Source: Cryobacterium psychrotolerans
Lineage (GTDB): Bacteria; Actinomycetota; Actinomycetes; Actinomycetales; Microbacteriaceae
Assembly (NCBI RefSeq): GCF_900101115.1
Contig: NZ_FNFU01000009.1
Location: forward strand, 83,834-118,274
Direction: 5' to 3'
Length of the DNA stretch: 34,441 nucleotides
The notes under the pieces are model-generated. The model was not told the origin of the DNA and searched no databases. It saw nothing but the letters and a program-made list of their open reading frames with translations. The position numbers and the translations under genes are program-made. Each line of letters begins with the position of its first letter. The first letter of the stretch is position 1. Below are positions 22,462 to 32,017 of this stretch, one piece after another.

Positions 22462-23922
22462 CTAGACGACGTCGGCGAGGTAGCCGGTGTCGGCCATCGG
22501 ATGCCGCAGCAGCGAATCCCAGGCGAGCCCGAGCGCGTCGATGGCGCGGTCCATCTCCTCGGGGCTGTAGCAGAACGGGAGCCGCAGGAACCGCTCGAAG
22601 GCTCCGTCGATGCCGAACTGCGGACCGGCGGGCACGAGGAGGCCGTAGGTGCGCGCGGCGAGCGCGAGCCGGGAGCTGACCGGGATGCCGAGGTTCACCC
22701 ACGCGGTGATCCCGCCGTCGACGTGCGGTACGTGCCAGTCCGGGAACCGGTCGGCCACCAGCCCCTCCAGGTGGTCCCTGCCGCTCTGGAGTTCGTCGGA
22801 CCGCAAGGCGAGGATGGCGGGCAGGTCGGACAGGATGCGCGCCACGATGAGCTGCTCGAGAATCGGGGTGCCGAGGTCGTTCGCGGCCCGGGCCGAGACG
22901 AGTTTGCGGATGAGAGAGCGGTCCGCGCGGATCCAGCCGATCCGCAGGCCACCCCAGACGGTCTTGCCGACCGAGCCGATCGACACGGCGGTCCCCGACC
23001 GCACGGACTCGGCGTAGGCGGCGAACGGCAGGAAATCGCCCACCCGGTCGATGTCGAGTTCGGCGATCGTCTCGTCGGCGATGAGCACGGTACCCGCCCG
23101 AGCAGCGGCGGCGAGCACCCGCTCCCGCTGGTCGACGGGCATGCTCCGCCCGGTCGGGTTGTGGAAGTCGGGCATCAGGTAGCCGAGCACGGGGTTGCTG
23201 CGCTGCAGGGTCTGCAGGAGCGCCGTTTCGTCCCAGCCGCCGGCCGCGGCATCCTCGCCCGGCCCGGCTGCCGAGACGCCGACCGGCACCAGGCGCGCCC
23301 CCGCCCCTCGCAGCGCCTCGTAGGCGTGCGGGTAGCTCGGCATCTCGATCAGCGCGCGATCGCCCCGGCCGATCAACACGCGGGCGAGCAGGGCGATCGC
23401 GTGCTGCGCGCCCAGGGTGACCATGATCTGCTCGGGGTCGGTCGGCAGCCCGCGGGCCGCATAGCGGTCGGCGATCGCGGCGCGCAGCTCGGGGATCCCC
23501 ACCGGGTCGAAGCCCGAGTCACCGAGGTGGCCCGCCAGCTCGGGGGCGGCGAGCGCGGCGATGTCCGCGAGGCCGGGCAGGGCCGGCATCGTGGCCTTGC
23601 TGAAGTCGAGGATGCCGCCCAGGGGGTCGTCCGCCCGCGCCCGCGCCGCGCCGGGCAGCCGCACCCTGCTGCCCGAGCCGCGCACGCTGACCAGGGCGCC
23701 GGCGTCGCGCAGCTCCCGGTATGCGGCGGTCACGGTCGTACGGCTGAGCCCGAGTCGTGCGCTGAGGTCGCGCTCGGCGGGCAGGCGGGTGTCGGTCGGG
23801 ATGCGCCCGTCGAGGGTGAGCAGGCGGATGCGGTCGGCCAGGGCGAGATAGGCGCTCGCCCCGCTGCGCCACTCGCCGAGGAGCGCCTCGAGCGACCGGG
23901 CACTCACCTGGTTCACCGCCAT
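22462..23922 (-). CDS. MocR-type PLP-dependent regulator (YczR-like)
   Basis: The 486-residue protein has a GntR winged helix (about residues 23-88: LADRIRLLTLDGRIPTDTRLPAERDLSARLGLSRTTVTAAYREL) joined to a fold-type I aminotransferase domain. PLP residues are visible: YLMPDFHNPTG with Asn255, IADET with Asp283, and SIGSVGKTVWGGLRIGW with the Schiff-base Lys320. MocR proteins sense PLP or an amino-acid aldimine and regulate divergent genes. The neighbour is a YczE-type membrane protein, the pairing described for the YczR subgroup. TACAGT ends 6 nt before the ATG at 23922, so the mRNA is probably leaderless. The frame runs far upstream on the minus strand, but that part is antisense to YczE and pxpA. 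Confidence 0.9.
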   Translation of the reverse strand: MAVNQVSARSLEALLGEWRSGASAYLALADRIRLLTLDGRIPTDTRLPAERDLSARLGLSRTTVTAAYRELRDAGALVSVRGSGSRVRLPGAARARADDPLGGILDFSKATMPALPGLADIAALAAPELAGHLGDSGFDPVGIPELRAAIADRYAARGLPTDPEQIMVTLGAQHAIALLARVLIGRGDRALIEMPSYPHAYEALRGAGARLVPVGVSAAGPGEDAAAGGWDETALLQTLQRSNPVLGYLMPDFHNPTGRSMPVDQRERVLAAAARAGTVLIADETIAELDIDRVGDFLPFAAYAESVRSGTAVSIGSVGKTVWGGLRIGWIRADRSLIRKLVSARAANDLGTPILEQLIVARILSDLPAILALRSDELQSGRDHLEGLVADRFPDWHVPHVDGGITAWVNLGIPVSSRLALAARTYGLLVPAGPQFGIDGAFERFLRLPFCYSPEEMDRAIDALGLAWDSLLRHPMADTGYLADVV

Positions 23923-23928
23923 GGGGCC

Positions 23929-23980
23929 ACTGTAGTGAGATTGGCTACTTGATAACAGACCAATAGTGCAATTGGATTGG
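23929..23980. promoter_or_regulatory. Divergent promoters and probable MocR binding site
   Basis: On the minus strand TACAGT (23934-23929) lies 6 nt before the MocR ATG. On the plus strand TTGGCT (23941-23946) and TAGTGC (23964-23969) have a 17-bp spacer. CCAAT (23960-23964) and ATTGG (23971-23975) form a perfect inverted repeat around 6 bp. Further ATTGG copies lie at 23940-23944 and 23976-23980, giving the multiple half-sites expected for a MocR dimer. Confidence 0.55.
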
Positions 23981-23985
23981 TTTTC

Positions 23986-24615
23986 ATGACCCGGCGCATC
24001 GCTCAACTCCTTATTGGCCTTTTCCTCTACGGAATCGGTATTGCGCTCATCGTGCGCGGGGCGATCGGCGTCGCCCCGTGGGACGTGCTCACCCAGGGCA
24101 TCGACCGGCACACCCACCTCGGCTTTGGTCTGATCACGATCCTCACCAGCGGCATCGTGCTGCTGTTCTGGATCCCGCTTCGGCAGAAGCCGGGCATCGG
24201 CACCGTGCTGAACGCTCTCCTGGTCGGCCCCGCCGCGGATCTCGGCCTCCGGCTGATCCCCGAGGGCCTGGACCTCTGGGCCCGGATCCTGCTCTTCGCG
24301 GCCGGCCTGCTCGTGCTCGCCGCGGCGACCGGGCTCTACATCGGCGCGCACTTCGGCCCCGGCCCGCGCGACGGCCTGATGACCGGCCTGCACAAGCGCA
24401 CCGGCTGGAAGATCTGGATCGGGCGCACCGGGGTCGAGGTGGTCGTGCTCGGGATCGGCTGGGCGCTCGGCGGGAACGTGGGCATCGGCACCGTGCTCTT
24501 CGCCGTGCTGATCGGGCCGCTCTGCCACTGGACGATCCCGTTCTTCGCGATCAGGCGCCCGGCGGAGGCCGCCCTGCCGACCTCGCCGGTTCCGGTGGCC
24601 GTGCCCGCCCGGTGA
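23986..24615 (+). CDS. YczE/YitT-type integral membrane protein
   Basis: The 209-residue protein has about five hydrophobic helices: ending LFLYGIGIALIVRGAIGVAPWDVLTQGI, then LITILTSGIVLLFWIPL, the VLNALLVGPAADLGL region, ILLFAAGLLVLAAATGLYI and VVVLGIGWALGGNVGIGTVLFAVLIGPL. The GVAPWDVL and GPRDGLM motifs are typical of the YczE family paired with MocR regulators. Function is unknown; a role in transport of a vitamin B6-related or amino compound has been suggested from the pairing. Start ATG 23986 has no Shine-Dalgarno sequence; TTG 23977 is 7 nt after TAGTGC and would be leaderless. Confidence 0.8.
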   Translation: MTRRIAQLLIGLFLYGIGIALIVRGAIGVAPWDVLTQGIDRHTHLGFGLITILTSGIVLLFWIPLRQKPGIGTVLNALLVGPAADLGLRLIPEGLDLWARILLFAAGLLVLAAATGLYIGAHFGPGPRDGLMTGLHKRTGWKIWIGRTGVEVVVLGIGWALGGNVGIGTVLFAVLIGPLCHWTIPFFAIRRPAEAALPTSPVPVAVPAR

Positions 24616-24640
24616 TCGAGCCCGCCGGCGATTTGCCCCA

Positions 24641-24655
24641 GATTGTTGAACAATC
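24641..24655. promoter_or_regulatory. Operator of the pxp operon, GntR/FCD type
   Basis: GATTGTTGAACAATC is a 15-bp palindrome of the GntR/FadR-type pattern TNGT..ACNA. It overlaps a -35 TTGAAC (24646-24651) that is 17 bp from CATCCT (24669-24674), so binding would block polymerase. The same site, differing only at its central base, lies at 32025-32039 before the NRAMP-related gene. Confidence 0.7.
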
Positions 24656-24699
24656 ACCGGAAATGGTGCATCCTTAGGAAGACTTCTTGAGGAAGGCGG

Positions 24700-25464
24700 A
24701 TGACGGTGTCCACCATTGATTTGAACAGCGACGTCGGAGAATCCTTCGGCAACTGGACCTTCGGCGATGACGAGGCGATCATCGCCTCGGTGTCCAGCGT
24801 CAACGTCGCCTGCGCCTTCCACGCCGGGGATCCGAGCACAATCCGCGCCACCTGCGCGGCCGCCGCCCTGGCCGGCGTCACGGTCGGCGCGCATCCGGGC
24901 TACCGCGACCTGGCCGGTTTCGGCCGCCGGTTCATCGACATGGCCCCCGACCACCTCACCGACGAAATCATCTACCAGATCGGCGCCCTCGAATCGCTGG
25001 CCCGGGTCGCCGGAACCACGGTCAGCTACGTCAAGCCGCACGGCGCCCTCTACAACACGATCGTGCACCACCCCGAGCAGGCCAGGGCCGTCGTGGATGC
25101 CATCGTGTCGGTCGATCCGAGCCTGCCGGTGATGGTGCTCCCGAACTCCGAGATCGAGCGTGCGGCCCGGGCCGCCGGGCTCCGCACCGTCTCCGAGGCG
25201 TTCGCCGACCGCGCCTACAACGCCGACGGGACCCTCGTCGCCCGGACCCGGCCGGGGGCGGTGCTGCGCGACATCGGCGAGGTCACCGACCACGTGCTCC
25301 GCCTGGCCGTCGACCGCCAGATCCGCGCCATCGACGGCACGATCATCGACGTCCGGGCCGAGAGCATCTGCCTGCACGGCGACACCCCCGGCGCCGTCGC
25401 GATGGCCGCCGCCGTCCGCGCCGCCCTGCTGGGCTCCGGCATCGAAATCCAAAGTTTCGTCTGA
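24700..25464 (+). CDS. pxpA: 5-oxoprolinase subunit A (LamB/YcsF family)
   Basis: The 254-residue protein is a full-length LamB/YcsF protein: [15 protein letters not shown] at the N-terminus, [11 protein letters not shown] (35-45), [26 protein letters not shown] and [13 protein letters not shown] near the end. With PxpB and PxpC it opens the lactam ring of 5-oxoproline to glutamate at the cost of ATP; PxpA is the amidohydrolase-like subunit. It is the first gene of the operon, with the GntR-type operator just upstream and one base before pxpBC. GTG 24706 is an alternative start with better spacing from GAGGAAGG. Other lactams are possible substrates. Confidence 0.92.
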   Translation: MTVSTIDLNSDVGESFGNWTFGDDEAIIASVSSVNVACAFHAGDPSTIRATCAAAALAGVTVGAHPGYRDLAGFGRRFIDMAPDHLTDEIIYQIGALESLARVAGTTVSYVKPHGALYNTIVHHPEQARAVVDAIVSVDPSLPVMVLPNSEIERAARAAGLRTVSEAFADRAYNADGTLVARTRPGAVLRDIGEVTDHVLRLAVDRQIRAIDGTIIDVRAESICLHGDTPGAVAMAAAVRAALLGSGIEIQSFV

Positions 25465-25465
25465 C

Positions 25466-27109
25466 ATGGCCGGGCAGATCCGCGGTATCGGCCCCGTCGG
25501 CGACCGCGCGGTGTTGGTCGAACTGGACAGCCTCGCCCAGGTCCTCAGCCTGCAGGCCCAGCTGCAGGAGCACCCGCTCGACGGGCAGCTGGACGTGATC
25601 GCCGCCGCCGAGACCGTACTCGTCTCGGCCGTCTCCCCTGCCGCGGCCCGCGGTTTCGCCGCCCGGCTGCGCCTGCTGGACGTCGACACGGTCACGGCTG
25701 CCGACGCCACGCTCGTGATCATCGACACCGTCTACGACGGTGAGGACCTCGCCCGAGTTGCCGAGCTCACCGGGCTCGGCGTCGACGGCGTGATCGCCGC
25801 CCATTCGGAGCAAACCTGGACCGCTGCCTTCGGCGGATTCGCTCCAGGCTTCGCCTACCTCGCCGGCGAAACGACGTCGCTCACGGTTCCCCGGCGAGCC
25901 ACGCCCCGAAGCGCGGTTCCCGCCGGATCCGTGGCCCTTGCCGACACCTACTCCGCCGTCTACCCGCGGGCATCCCCGGGCGGGTGGCAGCTGATCGGCC
26001 GCACGACCGCGCCGATGTGGGACCTGGGCCGCGAACAGCCCGCCCTGGTGCGGCCGGGAAACCGGGTGCAATTCCGGCCCGTGCGTGAGCTCGTGCTGGC
26101 GGCGGGCGGCCTCGCCTCAGACCTCGCCTCCGGCCTCGCAGCGGCGCGCGTGATCGACGGCGCCGAGCCGCCGGCGGACGGCGTCATCGTGCGTTCCCCC
26201 GGCCTGCAGACCACCGTGCAGGACCTCGGCCGCGAGGGCCAGGCCGCGCTCGGCGTAGCCGGCAGCGGCGCCCTCGACCGAGGTGCGCTGCGGAGGGCCA
26301 ACCGGCTCGCGGGCAATCCCGTCGACGCCGCCGGGCTCGAGAACGCCCTCGGCGGGCTCGCGCTCGAGGCCGTCACCGACCAGGTCCTGGCCGTGACCGG
26401 CGCGCGCGTCCCGCTCGCCATCGACGGTCCGACGGGCGCACGGGCGGTCCCCACCGGGACCCCGTTCGCGCTGCTGGCCGGCGAAACCCTCACAGTCGGG
26501 CCCCCCGTGGCCGGGGTGCGAAGCTACCTCGCCTTCCGCGGTGGGCTCGACGTTCTCCCCGTGCTCGGCAGCCGCTCCACCGACACCCTCTCCGGGATCG
26601 GACCGCAGCCGCTCGGTTCCGGCACCCGGCTCCGCGTGCTGGCCGCACCGCCCTCGAGCGTCGTCGGCGCCCCAGGCATCGAATCCGAACCGCCGGCCGA
26701 GCTGACGGAGCTGCGTTTCGTGCCTGGACCGCGTTCCGACTGGTTCGATCCGGAAACGATCGAACGCTTCGCCGGAGCCACCTGGACCGTCACGGCCCGA
26801 TCCAACCGGATCGGACTGCGGCTGGACGGCGAACCGCTGGAGAGGTCGCGGCCGGGCGAGTTGCCCAGCGAGGGCACCGTCACCGGCGCCATCCAGCTGC
26901 CGTCGTCCGGACTGCCCGTGCTGTTCCTCGCCGACCACCCGGCCACCGGCGGCTACCCCGTGATCGGCGTCGTGCTTCCGGCCGACCTCGACCGGGCCGC
27001 CCAGCTCCCCACCGGCGCACGGATCCGGTTCACGCCGGCTCCCGGGGCCGACCCGCTCCTTCCCGTTCCCGCGGAGACGCCCGCGCGCCAGACCACAACC
27101 GACAGGTGA
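25466..27109 (+). CDS. pxpBC: Fused 5-oxoprolinase subunits B and C (KipI-KipA type)
   Basis: The 547-residue protein joins PxpB (about residues 1-210; [10 protein letters not shown] at 123-132, [11 protein letters not shown] at 170-180) to PxpC (from about 240; [15 protein letters not shown], then [21 protein letters not shown], and a late [23 protein letters not shown]). Both halves are homologous to the carboxyltransferase part of urea carboxylase. They probably form the ATP- or carboxybiotin-dependent activation site that hands the lactam to PxpA. A linker of about 30 Ala/Gly/Leu-rich residues separates them. The Bacillus names KipI/KipA refer to a sporulation kinase effect that need not apply here. 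It overlaps or abuts the next gene. Confidence 0.9.
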   Translation: MAGQIRGIGPVGDRAVLVELDSLAQVLSLQAQLQEHPLDGQLDVIAAAETVLVSAVSPAAARGFAARLRLLDVDTVTAADATLVIIDTVYDGEDLARVAELTGLGVDGVIAAHSEQTWTAAFGGFAPGFAYLAGETTSLTVPRRATPRSAVPAGSVALADTYSAVYPRASPGGWQLIGRTTAPMWDLGREQPALVRPGNRVQFRPVRELVLAAGGLASDLASGLAAARVIDGAEPPADGVIVRSPGLQTTVQDLGREGQAALGVAGSGALDRGALRRANRLAGNPVDAAGLENALGGLALEAVTDQVLAVTGARVPLAIDGPTGARAVPTGTPFALLAGETLTVGPPVAGVRSYLAFRGGLDVLPVLGSRSTDTLSGIGPQPLGSGTRLRVLAAPPSSVVGAPGIESEPPAELTELRFVPGPRSDWFDPETIERFAGATWTVTARSNRIGLRLDGEPLERSRPGELPSEGTVTGAIQLPSSGLPVLFLADHPATGGYPVIGVVLPADLDRAAQLPTGARIRFTPAPGADPLLPVPAETPARQTTTDR

Positions 27110-27114
27110 CACCC

Positions 27115-28887
27115 ATGCAGAAAGTCCTGATCGCCAACCGCGGCGAAATCGCCGTCCGCGTCATCCGCGGCTGCGACGACGCCGGCCTCGAGTCCGTCGC
27201 CGTCTACGCGGATGCGGACGCCGACGCACTGCACGTGGGCCTCGCCACCGAGGCGTACTCCCTGGACGGGAATAGCCCGGCCGAGACCTACCTCGACCAG
27301 GCCAGGCTGCTCGAGATCGCCCGCCGTTCCGGCGCGGACGCCGTGCACCCCGGCTACGGCTTCCTCTCCGAGAACGCCGACTTCGCGCAGGCCGTGCTGG
27401 ACGCCGGGCTGACCTGGATCGGGCCCAGCCCCGAGGCGATCCGCACCCTGGGCAACAAGGTGTCCGCCCGCGAGATCGCCATCCGGGTCGGCGCGCCCCT
27501 CGTCGCCGGGTCGGAAGGCACGGTCGAAACCGGCGCCGAGGTGCGGGCCTTCGCGGTGGAGCACGGCCTCCCGGTGGCCATCAAGGCGGCCTTCGGCGGA
27601 GGCGGGCGCGGGCTCAAGGTGGTCTGGGAGCTGGATGCCATCGAGGAGGCCTTCGACTCGGCCGTGCGGGAGTCCCAGGCCGCGTTCGGCCGCGGCGAGT
27701 GCTTCGTGGAGCGCTTCCTCAGCCGGCCCCGGCACGTCGAGGCGCAGATCCTCGCGGACGGACGCGGCAACGTGATCGTCGTCGGCACCCGCGACTGCTC
27801 GCTGCAGCGCCGCAACCAGAAGCTGGTCGAGGAGGCGCCCGCGCCGTTCCTCACCGCGGCCCAGCGCGAGCAGATCCACTCCTCGGCCAAGGCGATCTGC
27901 CGCGAGGCCGGCTACGCGGGCGCCGGCACGGTCGAGTATCTGCTCGCCGAAGACGGGACGGTCTCGTTCCTGGAGGTGAACACCCGGCTCCAGGTGGAGC
28001 ATCCGGTCACCGAGGAGACCTCGGGGATCGACCTCGTGCTGGCGCAGCTGGCCATCGCCGCCGGCGGGGACCTGCCCGTCGATGACGACCCCGAGCCGCG
28101 CGGGCACTCGATCGAGTTCCGGATCAATGCGGAGGACGTCGGGCGCGGATTCCTGCCCTCCCCCGGCACCGTCACGGGGTTCACCCCGCCGACCGGGCCC
28201 GGCATCCGGGTCGATACCGGCGTGCGCGCGGGCGACGCCGTTTCCCCCCAGTTCGACTCGCTGCTCGCCAAGCTCATCGTCACCGGCGCCGACCGGCAGC
28301 AGGCCCTGCGCCGGGCCCGCCGGGCGCTGGCCGAGTTCGAGATCGCCGGGCTGCCCACCGTGCTGCCCTTCCACCGCGCGGTGGTGCAGACGCCCGCGTT
28401 CTCCTCGCCCGACCGCCTCGGCGTGCACACGGGCTGGATCGAATCCGAATTCGCCGAGCAGCTCGCGGGCGACCCCCGGTTCGCCCCGGCGGAGCCCGAG
28501 GCCGTCCGCCGCACGATCACGATCGAACTCGACGGGCGACGGATGGCGCTCGGCCTGCCGGCCGGGCTCCTCGGTTCCCTGGAAAGCGGCGGCCTGGCCC
28601 GCTCCGGGGCTGCCGGCGGCGGACCTGGCACCGGCGCCGCGGCATCCGACGGCGTCGGCAACCTCGTCGACTCGGCCACCCTGCGCTCCGCGATGGGCGG
28701 TTCGGTCGTGAAGTGGCTGGTCGCTGCCGGAACCGAGGTCGCGGAGGGAGATCCGGTGCTCGTCGTGGAGGCCATGAAGATGGAGACCACCGTCGCCGCC
28801 CACCGGAGCGGGACCCTTGCCGCGCACCTCGTCGGACCGGGCGACATCGTGACGCTCGACACCGCCGTCGCGTCCATCCGCGCGTGA
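27115..28887 (+). CDS. Biotin carboxylase-BCCP protein of the 5-oxoproline module
   Basis: The 590-residue protein has a biotin carboxylase (about 1-450): [13 protein letters not shown], the ATP-grasp loop [17 protein letters not shown], and the catalytic stretch [16 protein letters not shown]-terminal BCCP domain (about 510-590) has VVEAMKME with biotinyl-Lys555. No carboxyltransferase of the acyl-CoA type is encoded nearby; instead it follows pxpBC, whose halves are related to the urea-carboxylase carboxyltransferase. ATG 27115 has AGGTGA upstream and matches the family start; GTG 27106 overlaps the pxpBC stop. It may charge CO2 to PxpBC to activate a lactam. A general acetyl- or propionyl-CoA carboxylase alpha subunit is the alternative. 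Confidence 0.85.
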   Translation: MQKVLIANRGEIAVRVIRGCDDAGLESVAVYADADADALHVGLATEAYSLDGNSPAETYLDQARLLEIARRSGADAVHPGYGFLSENADFAQAVLDAGLTWIGPSPEAIRTLGNKVSAREIAIRVGAPLVAGSEGTVETGAEVRAFAVEHGLPVAIKAAFGGGGRGLKVVWELDAIEEAFDSAVRESQAAFGRGECFVERFLSRPRHVEAQILADGRGNVIVVGTRDCSLQRRNQKLVEEAPAPFLTAAQREQIHSSAKAICREAGYAGAGTVEYLLAEDGTVSFLEVNTRLQVEHPVTEETSGIDLVLAQLAIAAGGDLPVDDDPEPRGHSIEFRINAEDVGRGFLPSPGTVTGFTPPTGPGIRVDTGVRAGDAVSPQFDSLLAKLIVTGADRQQALRRARRALAEFEIAGLPTVLPFHRAVVQTPAFSSPDRLGVHTGWIESEFAEQLAGDPRFAPAEPEAVRRTITIELDGRRMALGLPAGLLGSLESGGLARSGAAGGGPGTGAAASDGVGNLVDSATLRSAMGGSVVKWLVAAGTEVAEGDPVLVVEAMKMETTVAAHRSGTLAAHLVGPGDIVTLDTAVASIRA

Positions 28888-28910
28888 GCCGCCGGGCAGC
28901 CGACGCCCGA

Positions 28911-28916
28911 TAGCGT
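28911..28916 (+). promoter_or_regulatory. -10 element of a leaderless gntR transcript
   Basis: TAGCGT ends 6 nt before the ATG at 28923 and no Shine-Dalgarno sequence is present. It suggests that the regulator has its own promoter besides read-through from the pxp operon. Confidence 0.5.
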
Positions 28917-28922
28917 GGGCAC

Positions 28923-29621
28923 ATGACTCTCGAGGACATCCTGGCCGACCTGCGCCTGCACCGCGAAGGGGCCAGGCACGCCGAGACCGGGATGTGGGTG
29001 GCGTCCGTGCTGCGGGAGCGGATCGCCGCCGGGCAGCTCGCCCCCGGATCGAAGCTCTCCGAGGAGGCGCTGGGCGAGGCGCTCGGCGTCTCCCGCAATA
29101 CCCTGCGCGAGGCCTTCTCCGCCCTCGCCGCCGAACACGTCGTCACCAGGATCCCGAACCGGGGCGTCTCCGTGGCCCGCCCCTCCGCGGACGACATCCG
29201 CGAGATCTATCGGGTGCGCCGGTACCTGGAACCGGCGGCGCTGGCCTGGTCGCCGGCGACCGACAACACGCCCCTGCGGCACGCGGTCGAGCGCGCGCGG
29301 GAGGCGCGCGACGCCGGCTCGGTGTCGGGCATGGCGGATGCGAACCAGGCTTTCCACGCCGCGGTCGTTGCCCTGGCCGGCAGCGACCGGCTCGACCTCC
29401 TGATGACGCAGGTTCTCGCCGAGATGCGGCTCGTTTTCCACTCCATGGTCGCCGATACCGCCTTCCACGCGCCGTACGTGGAGGACAACGCACGGATCGT
29501 GGAGCTGCTCGAGGCCGGTGAGCGCGCGGAGGCCGCCGCGCTTCTCACCGGCTACCTGGGCCGCGCCCAGGATCAGCTGCTGGCCGCGATCGCCGAGGAA
29601 TCGAGCGTCCGGCGGAGCTGA
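28923..29621 (+). CDS. GntR family regulator with FCD domain, probable regulator of the pxp regulon
   Basis: The 232-residue protein has a winged helix (about residues 25-85: LRERIAAGQLAPGSKLSEEALGEALGVSRNTLREAFSAL, NRGVSVARP) and an all-helical FCD domain (about 95-220) whose metal- or ligand-binding residues lie in ANQAFHAAV and FHAPYVEDNARI. FCD regulators bind short palindromes of the pattern TNGT..ACNA, and two such sites flank this gene cluster, at 24641 and 32025. It is therefore the best candidate to control both arms, with 5-oxoproline or glutamate as likely ligand. In Bacillus the equivalent operon carries an IclR protein (KipR) instead. Confidence 0.88.
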   Translation: MTLEDILADLRLHREGARHAETGMWVASVLRERIAAGQLAPGSKLSEEALGEALGVSRNTLREAFSALAAEHVVTRIPNRGVSVARPSADDIREIYRVRRYLEPAALAWSPATDNTPLRHAVERAREARDAGSVSGMADANQAFHAAVVALAGSDRLDLLMTQVLAEMRLVFHSMVADTAFHAPYVEDNARIVELLEAGERAEAAALLTGYLGRAQDQLLAAIAEESSVRRS

Positions 29622-29675
29622 CTGCCGCGCCGAGCCGGCGGCTGTTGATTACCGGTGCGCGCCGGATCCGCATAG

Positions 29676-29681
29676 TAGCGT
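29676..29681 (+). promoter_or_regulatory. -10 element of a leaderless small-protein transcript
   Basis: TAGCGT ends 7 nt before the ATG at 29689. The hexamer is identical to that upstream of the gntR gene. Confidence 0.45.
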
Positions 29682-29688
29682 GGCATCC

Positions 29689-29844
29689 ATGATGAACCTG
29701 ATCGTGTTCCTGCTCGTTGTCTGGCTTGTGTTATCGGTGCTCGGTTTCGTGATCGAGGGCCTGTTCTGGCTCGCCGTCATCGGAATCGTCCTGTTCCTGG
29801 CGACCGCCGCGTACGGCTGGGTGAAGCGCAAGACGGCGAAATAG
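29689..29844 (+). CDS. Small hydrophobic membrane protein
   Basis: The 51-residue protein begins MMNLIVFLLVVWLVLSVLGF and has two hydrophobic helices followed by a basic tail GWVKRKTAK. The second Met (29692) could also be the start. Proteins of this size and pattern are common and uncharacterised in actinobacteria. It has its own -10 and ends 24 bp before the convergent DUF1445 gene, so it is probably not part of the oxoproline pathway. Confidence 0.65.
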   Translation: MMNLIVFLLVVWLVLSVLGFVIEGLFWLAVIGIVLFLATAAYGWVKRKTAK

Positions 29845-29868
29845 CGGCGCGCGGCGCCGTACATCCGA

Positions 29869-30711
29869 CTACGGGACGAGGTAGTCCGAGTCTCGGGCAT
29901 CGGTGATCAGCATGAAGCCGGGCGCGTGGCCGATCGCCAGCGACGGCCTGGACTCCATCACGGCGGCCTGCGGGGTGACCCCGCAGGCCCAGAAGACCGG
30001 GACCTCGCCGCGCTGGATCTCGACGGCGTCACCGAAGTCCGGCGCTGCCAGGTCGGCGATACCGAGCACCGTCGGGTCCCCCGCGTGCACGGGCGCCCCG
30101 TGCACGGCCGGGTAGCGGGCGGTGATCCGCACGGCGTCCTCCACCTGCGCGGCCGGGATCGGCCGCATCGAGACGACCATCGGCCCGGACAGGGCGCCGG
30201 CGGATGCCGAGCGCACGGTGGTGCGGTACATCGGCACGTTGACGCCCTGCTCGATGTGGGCGATCGGGATGCCGGCATCCTGCAGCGCCGCCTCGAAGGT
30301 GAAGCTGCAGCCGATGATGAAGGTCACGAGGTCGTCCTGCCACCAGTCGGTGATGTCTCCGGGTTCGGCCACGAGCACGCCGTCCTCGTAGACGGTGTAC
30401 CGGGGCAGGTCGGTGCGGATGTCGCCGCCGGGCAGCAGCGGACCGCTCGTCTCACCGGCGCCCTGCACACCGAGGATGGGGCAGGACTTCGGGTTGCGCT
30501 GCGCGAACAGCAGCACGTCGAAGGCCTGGGCCCGCGGGACGATGATCAGGTTCGCCTGGGTGAACCCCCGCGACCAGCCGGCCGTGGGCGAGGCGAGGCC
30601 GCCCCGGAACAGGGCGCGGGCCTCCGCCGGGGTGAGCGAGGCCGGGTCGCCCGGGAGTGAGGCCGTGCCGCCCGGGACCGCGGCCGTGCCGGGCCGCCTG
30701 CGCGGAGGCAT
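29869..30711 (-). CDS. DUF1445 protein (YcsI-like putative hydro-lyase / D-glutamate cyclase family)
   Basis: The 280-residue protein carries the DUF1445 signatures: [57 protein letters not shown] and [10 protein letters not shown] at the C-terminus. The mitochondrial homologue interconverts D-glutamate and 5-oxo-D-proline with water, and the Bacillus homologue ycsI lies in the pxp operon. Here it is probably a D-glutamate or oxoproline cyclase/lyase feeding PxpABC. It starts 10 nt after the transporter stop and forms an operon with it. The first 20 residues are Pro/Gly-rich and a later start is possible. No good Shine-Dalgarno sequence is seen. Confidence 0.83.
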   Translation of the reverse strand: MPPRRRPGTAAVPGGTASLPGDPASLTPAEARALFRGGLASPTAGWSRGFTQANLIIVPRAQAFDVLLFAQRNPKSCPILGVQGAGETSGPLLPGGDIRTDLPRYTVYEDGVLVAEPGDITDWWQDDLVTFIIGCSFTFEAALQDAGIPIAHIEQGVNVPMYRTTVRSASAGALSGPMVVSMRPIPAAQVEDAVRITARYPAVHGAPVHAGDPTVLGIADLAAPDFGDAVEIQRGEVPVFWACGVTPQAAVMESRPSLAIGHAPGFMLITDARDSDYLVP

Positions 30712-30721
30712 CCGGTGTCGC

Positions 30722-31957
30722 CTAGACCCACAGCAGCGCGAGGCCGCTGAGTGACTTGTAGCCGAGGAAGAGCGTGAGCAACCAGGCTGCGAGGCCGATG
30801 AAGAGCAACACCTTGGGGTAGACGTACCCGCCGAGCAGGTCGCGGCGGCGCCAGGCCACCCAGAGGATGACGGCGAAGCCGACCGGGAGGATCAGCCCGT
30901 TGATCGCGCCGGCCATGATCAGCAGGGTGGCCGGGGCCTGGCCGAGCAGGGTGAACACGACTGTCGAGACCGCGATGAAGACGACCGTGGCGATGCTGCG
31001 GGTGCGCGGCCTGGTTTTCGCGGTCGTCACGAAGGAAATCGAGGTGTACGCGGCCCCGATGACGGAGGTGATCGATGCCGCCCAGAGCACGATTCCGAAC
31101 AGCTTGAGGCCGACCTCGCCGGCGGCCGCCTGGAAGGCCTCGGCCGGCATGTTGTCGCCGGTCAGGGCGACTCCGCCGGCAACCACGCCGAGGATGGCCA
31201 GGAACAGAAGCACGCGGATCACGCCGGTGATGATGATGCCGAGCACCGAGCTGCGGGTGATCTCCCGAACGTTCTCACGTCCGGAGACGCCGGCGTCGAT
31301 CATCCGGTGCGCGCCGGCGTAGGTGATGTAGCCGCCGATGGTGCCGCCGATCAGGGTGGTGATGATCAGGAAGTCGACGTTGTCGGGGATGACGGCGTTC
31401 TTGAGCGCGAGTCCGAGCGGCGGCTGCGAGACGATCGCGACGTAGGCGATCAGCAGGATCATCACGGCGCCGAGGATGACGACGATCTTGTCGAGCGCGA
31501 GCCCGGCCCGCTTGCTCAGGAAGATGGCGATGGCGATGACGGCGGAGATGATGCCGCCGATCTTCGCGTCGACGCCGAAGAGCACGTTGGTGGCCAGGCC
31601 GGTGCCGGCGATGTTGCCGATGTTGAAGACGAGTCCGCCGAGGAAGATCAGTGCGGCGAGGAACCAGCCGGCGCCGGGGAGCACGGTGTTGGCGAGCTCC
31701 TGGGCGCGCTTGCCGCTCACGCCGATGACTCGCCAGACGTTCAGCTGCACGGCGATGTCGACGAGGATCGAGACCAGGATCGCGAAGGCGAAGGCCGCAC
31801 CGAGTTGCACCGTGAAGGTGGTGGTCTGGATGATGAAGCCGGGGCCGACGGCGCTCGTGGCCATCAGGAACATCGCGCCGAGCAGGGCGCTCCTGTGCTT
31901 GTTCTTCGGACGCGTCTTCTTCGGACGCTGAAGCTTTGGTACGGCGGTCGTGGCCAT
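30722..31957 (-). CDS. NRAMP-related transporter, YcsG type
   Basis: The 411-residue protein has about 11 transmembrane helices after a basic N-terminus ([16 protein letters not shown]). It has the NRAMP fold pattern but lacks the metal-binding motifs: TM1 reads [11 protein letters not shown] (residues 35-45) where metal carriers have DPGN, and TM6 reads [11 protein letters not shown] where they have MPH. It resembles YcsG from the Bacillus pxp operon. Import of 5-oxoproline or a related acid is more likely than Mn2+ transport. ATG 31957 is preferred; GTG 32005 would leave almost no leader after the predicted -10. The operator at 32025 precedes it and DUF1445 follows. Confidence 0.83.
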   Translation of the reverse strand: MATTAVPKLQRPKKTRPKNKHRSALLGAMFLMATSAVGPGFIIQTTTFTVQLGAAFAFAILVSILVDIAVQLNVWRVIGVSGKRAQELANTVLPGAGWFLAALIFLGGLVFNIGNIAGTGLATNVLFGVDAKIGGIISAVIAIAIFLSKRAGLALDKIVVILGAVMILLIAYVAIVSQPPLGLALKNAVIPDNVDFLIITTLIGGTIGGYITYAGAHRMIDAGVSGRENVREITRSSVLGIIITGVIRVLLFLAILGVVAGGVALTGDNMPAEAFQAAAGEVGLKLFGIVLWAASITSVIGAAYTSISFVTTAKTRPRTRSIATVVFIAVSTVVFTLLGQAPATLLIMAGAINGLILPVGFAVILWVAWRRRDLLGGYVYPKVLLFIGLAAWLLTLFLGYKSLSGLALLWV

Positions 31958-32017
31958 GGGTGCGCTCACTTCATTGTGGGGAAATGCGTCAGCACCGGAG
32001 GTCACTGATTTCGTGAA

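Noticed and set aside
23923..25728. Upstream extension of the MocR frame
   Set aside because: The frame stays open across yczE and pxpA on the opposite strand, but the GntR domain and a leaderless -10 place the start at 23922.
25466..27109. Sporulation kinase inhibitor (KipI/KipA)
   Set aside because: The name comes from a Bacillus side effect. The organism looks like a non-sporulating actinobacterium and the context is metabolic.
30722..31957. Manganese transporter MntH
   Set aside because: The DPGN and MPH metal-binding motifs are absent and the neighbours are oxoproline genes.
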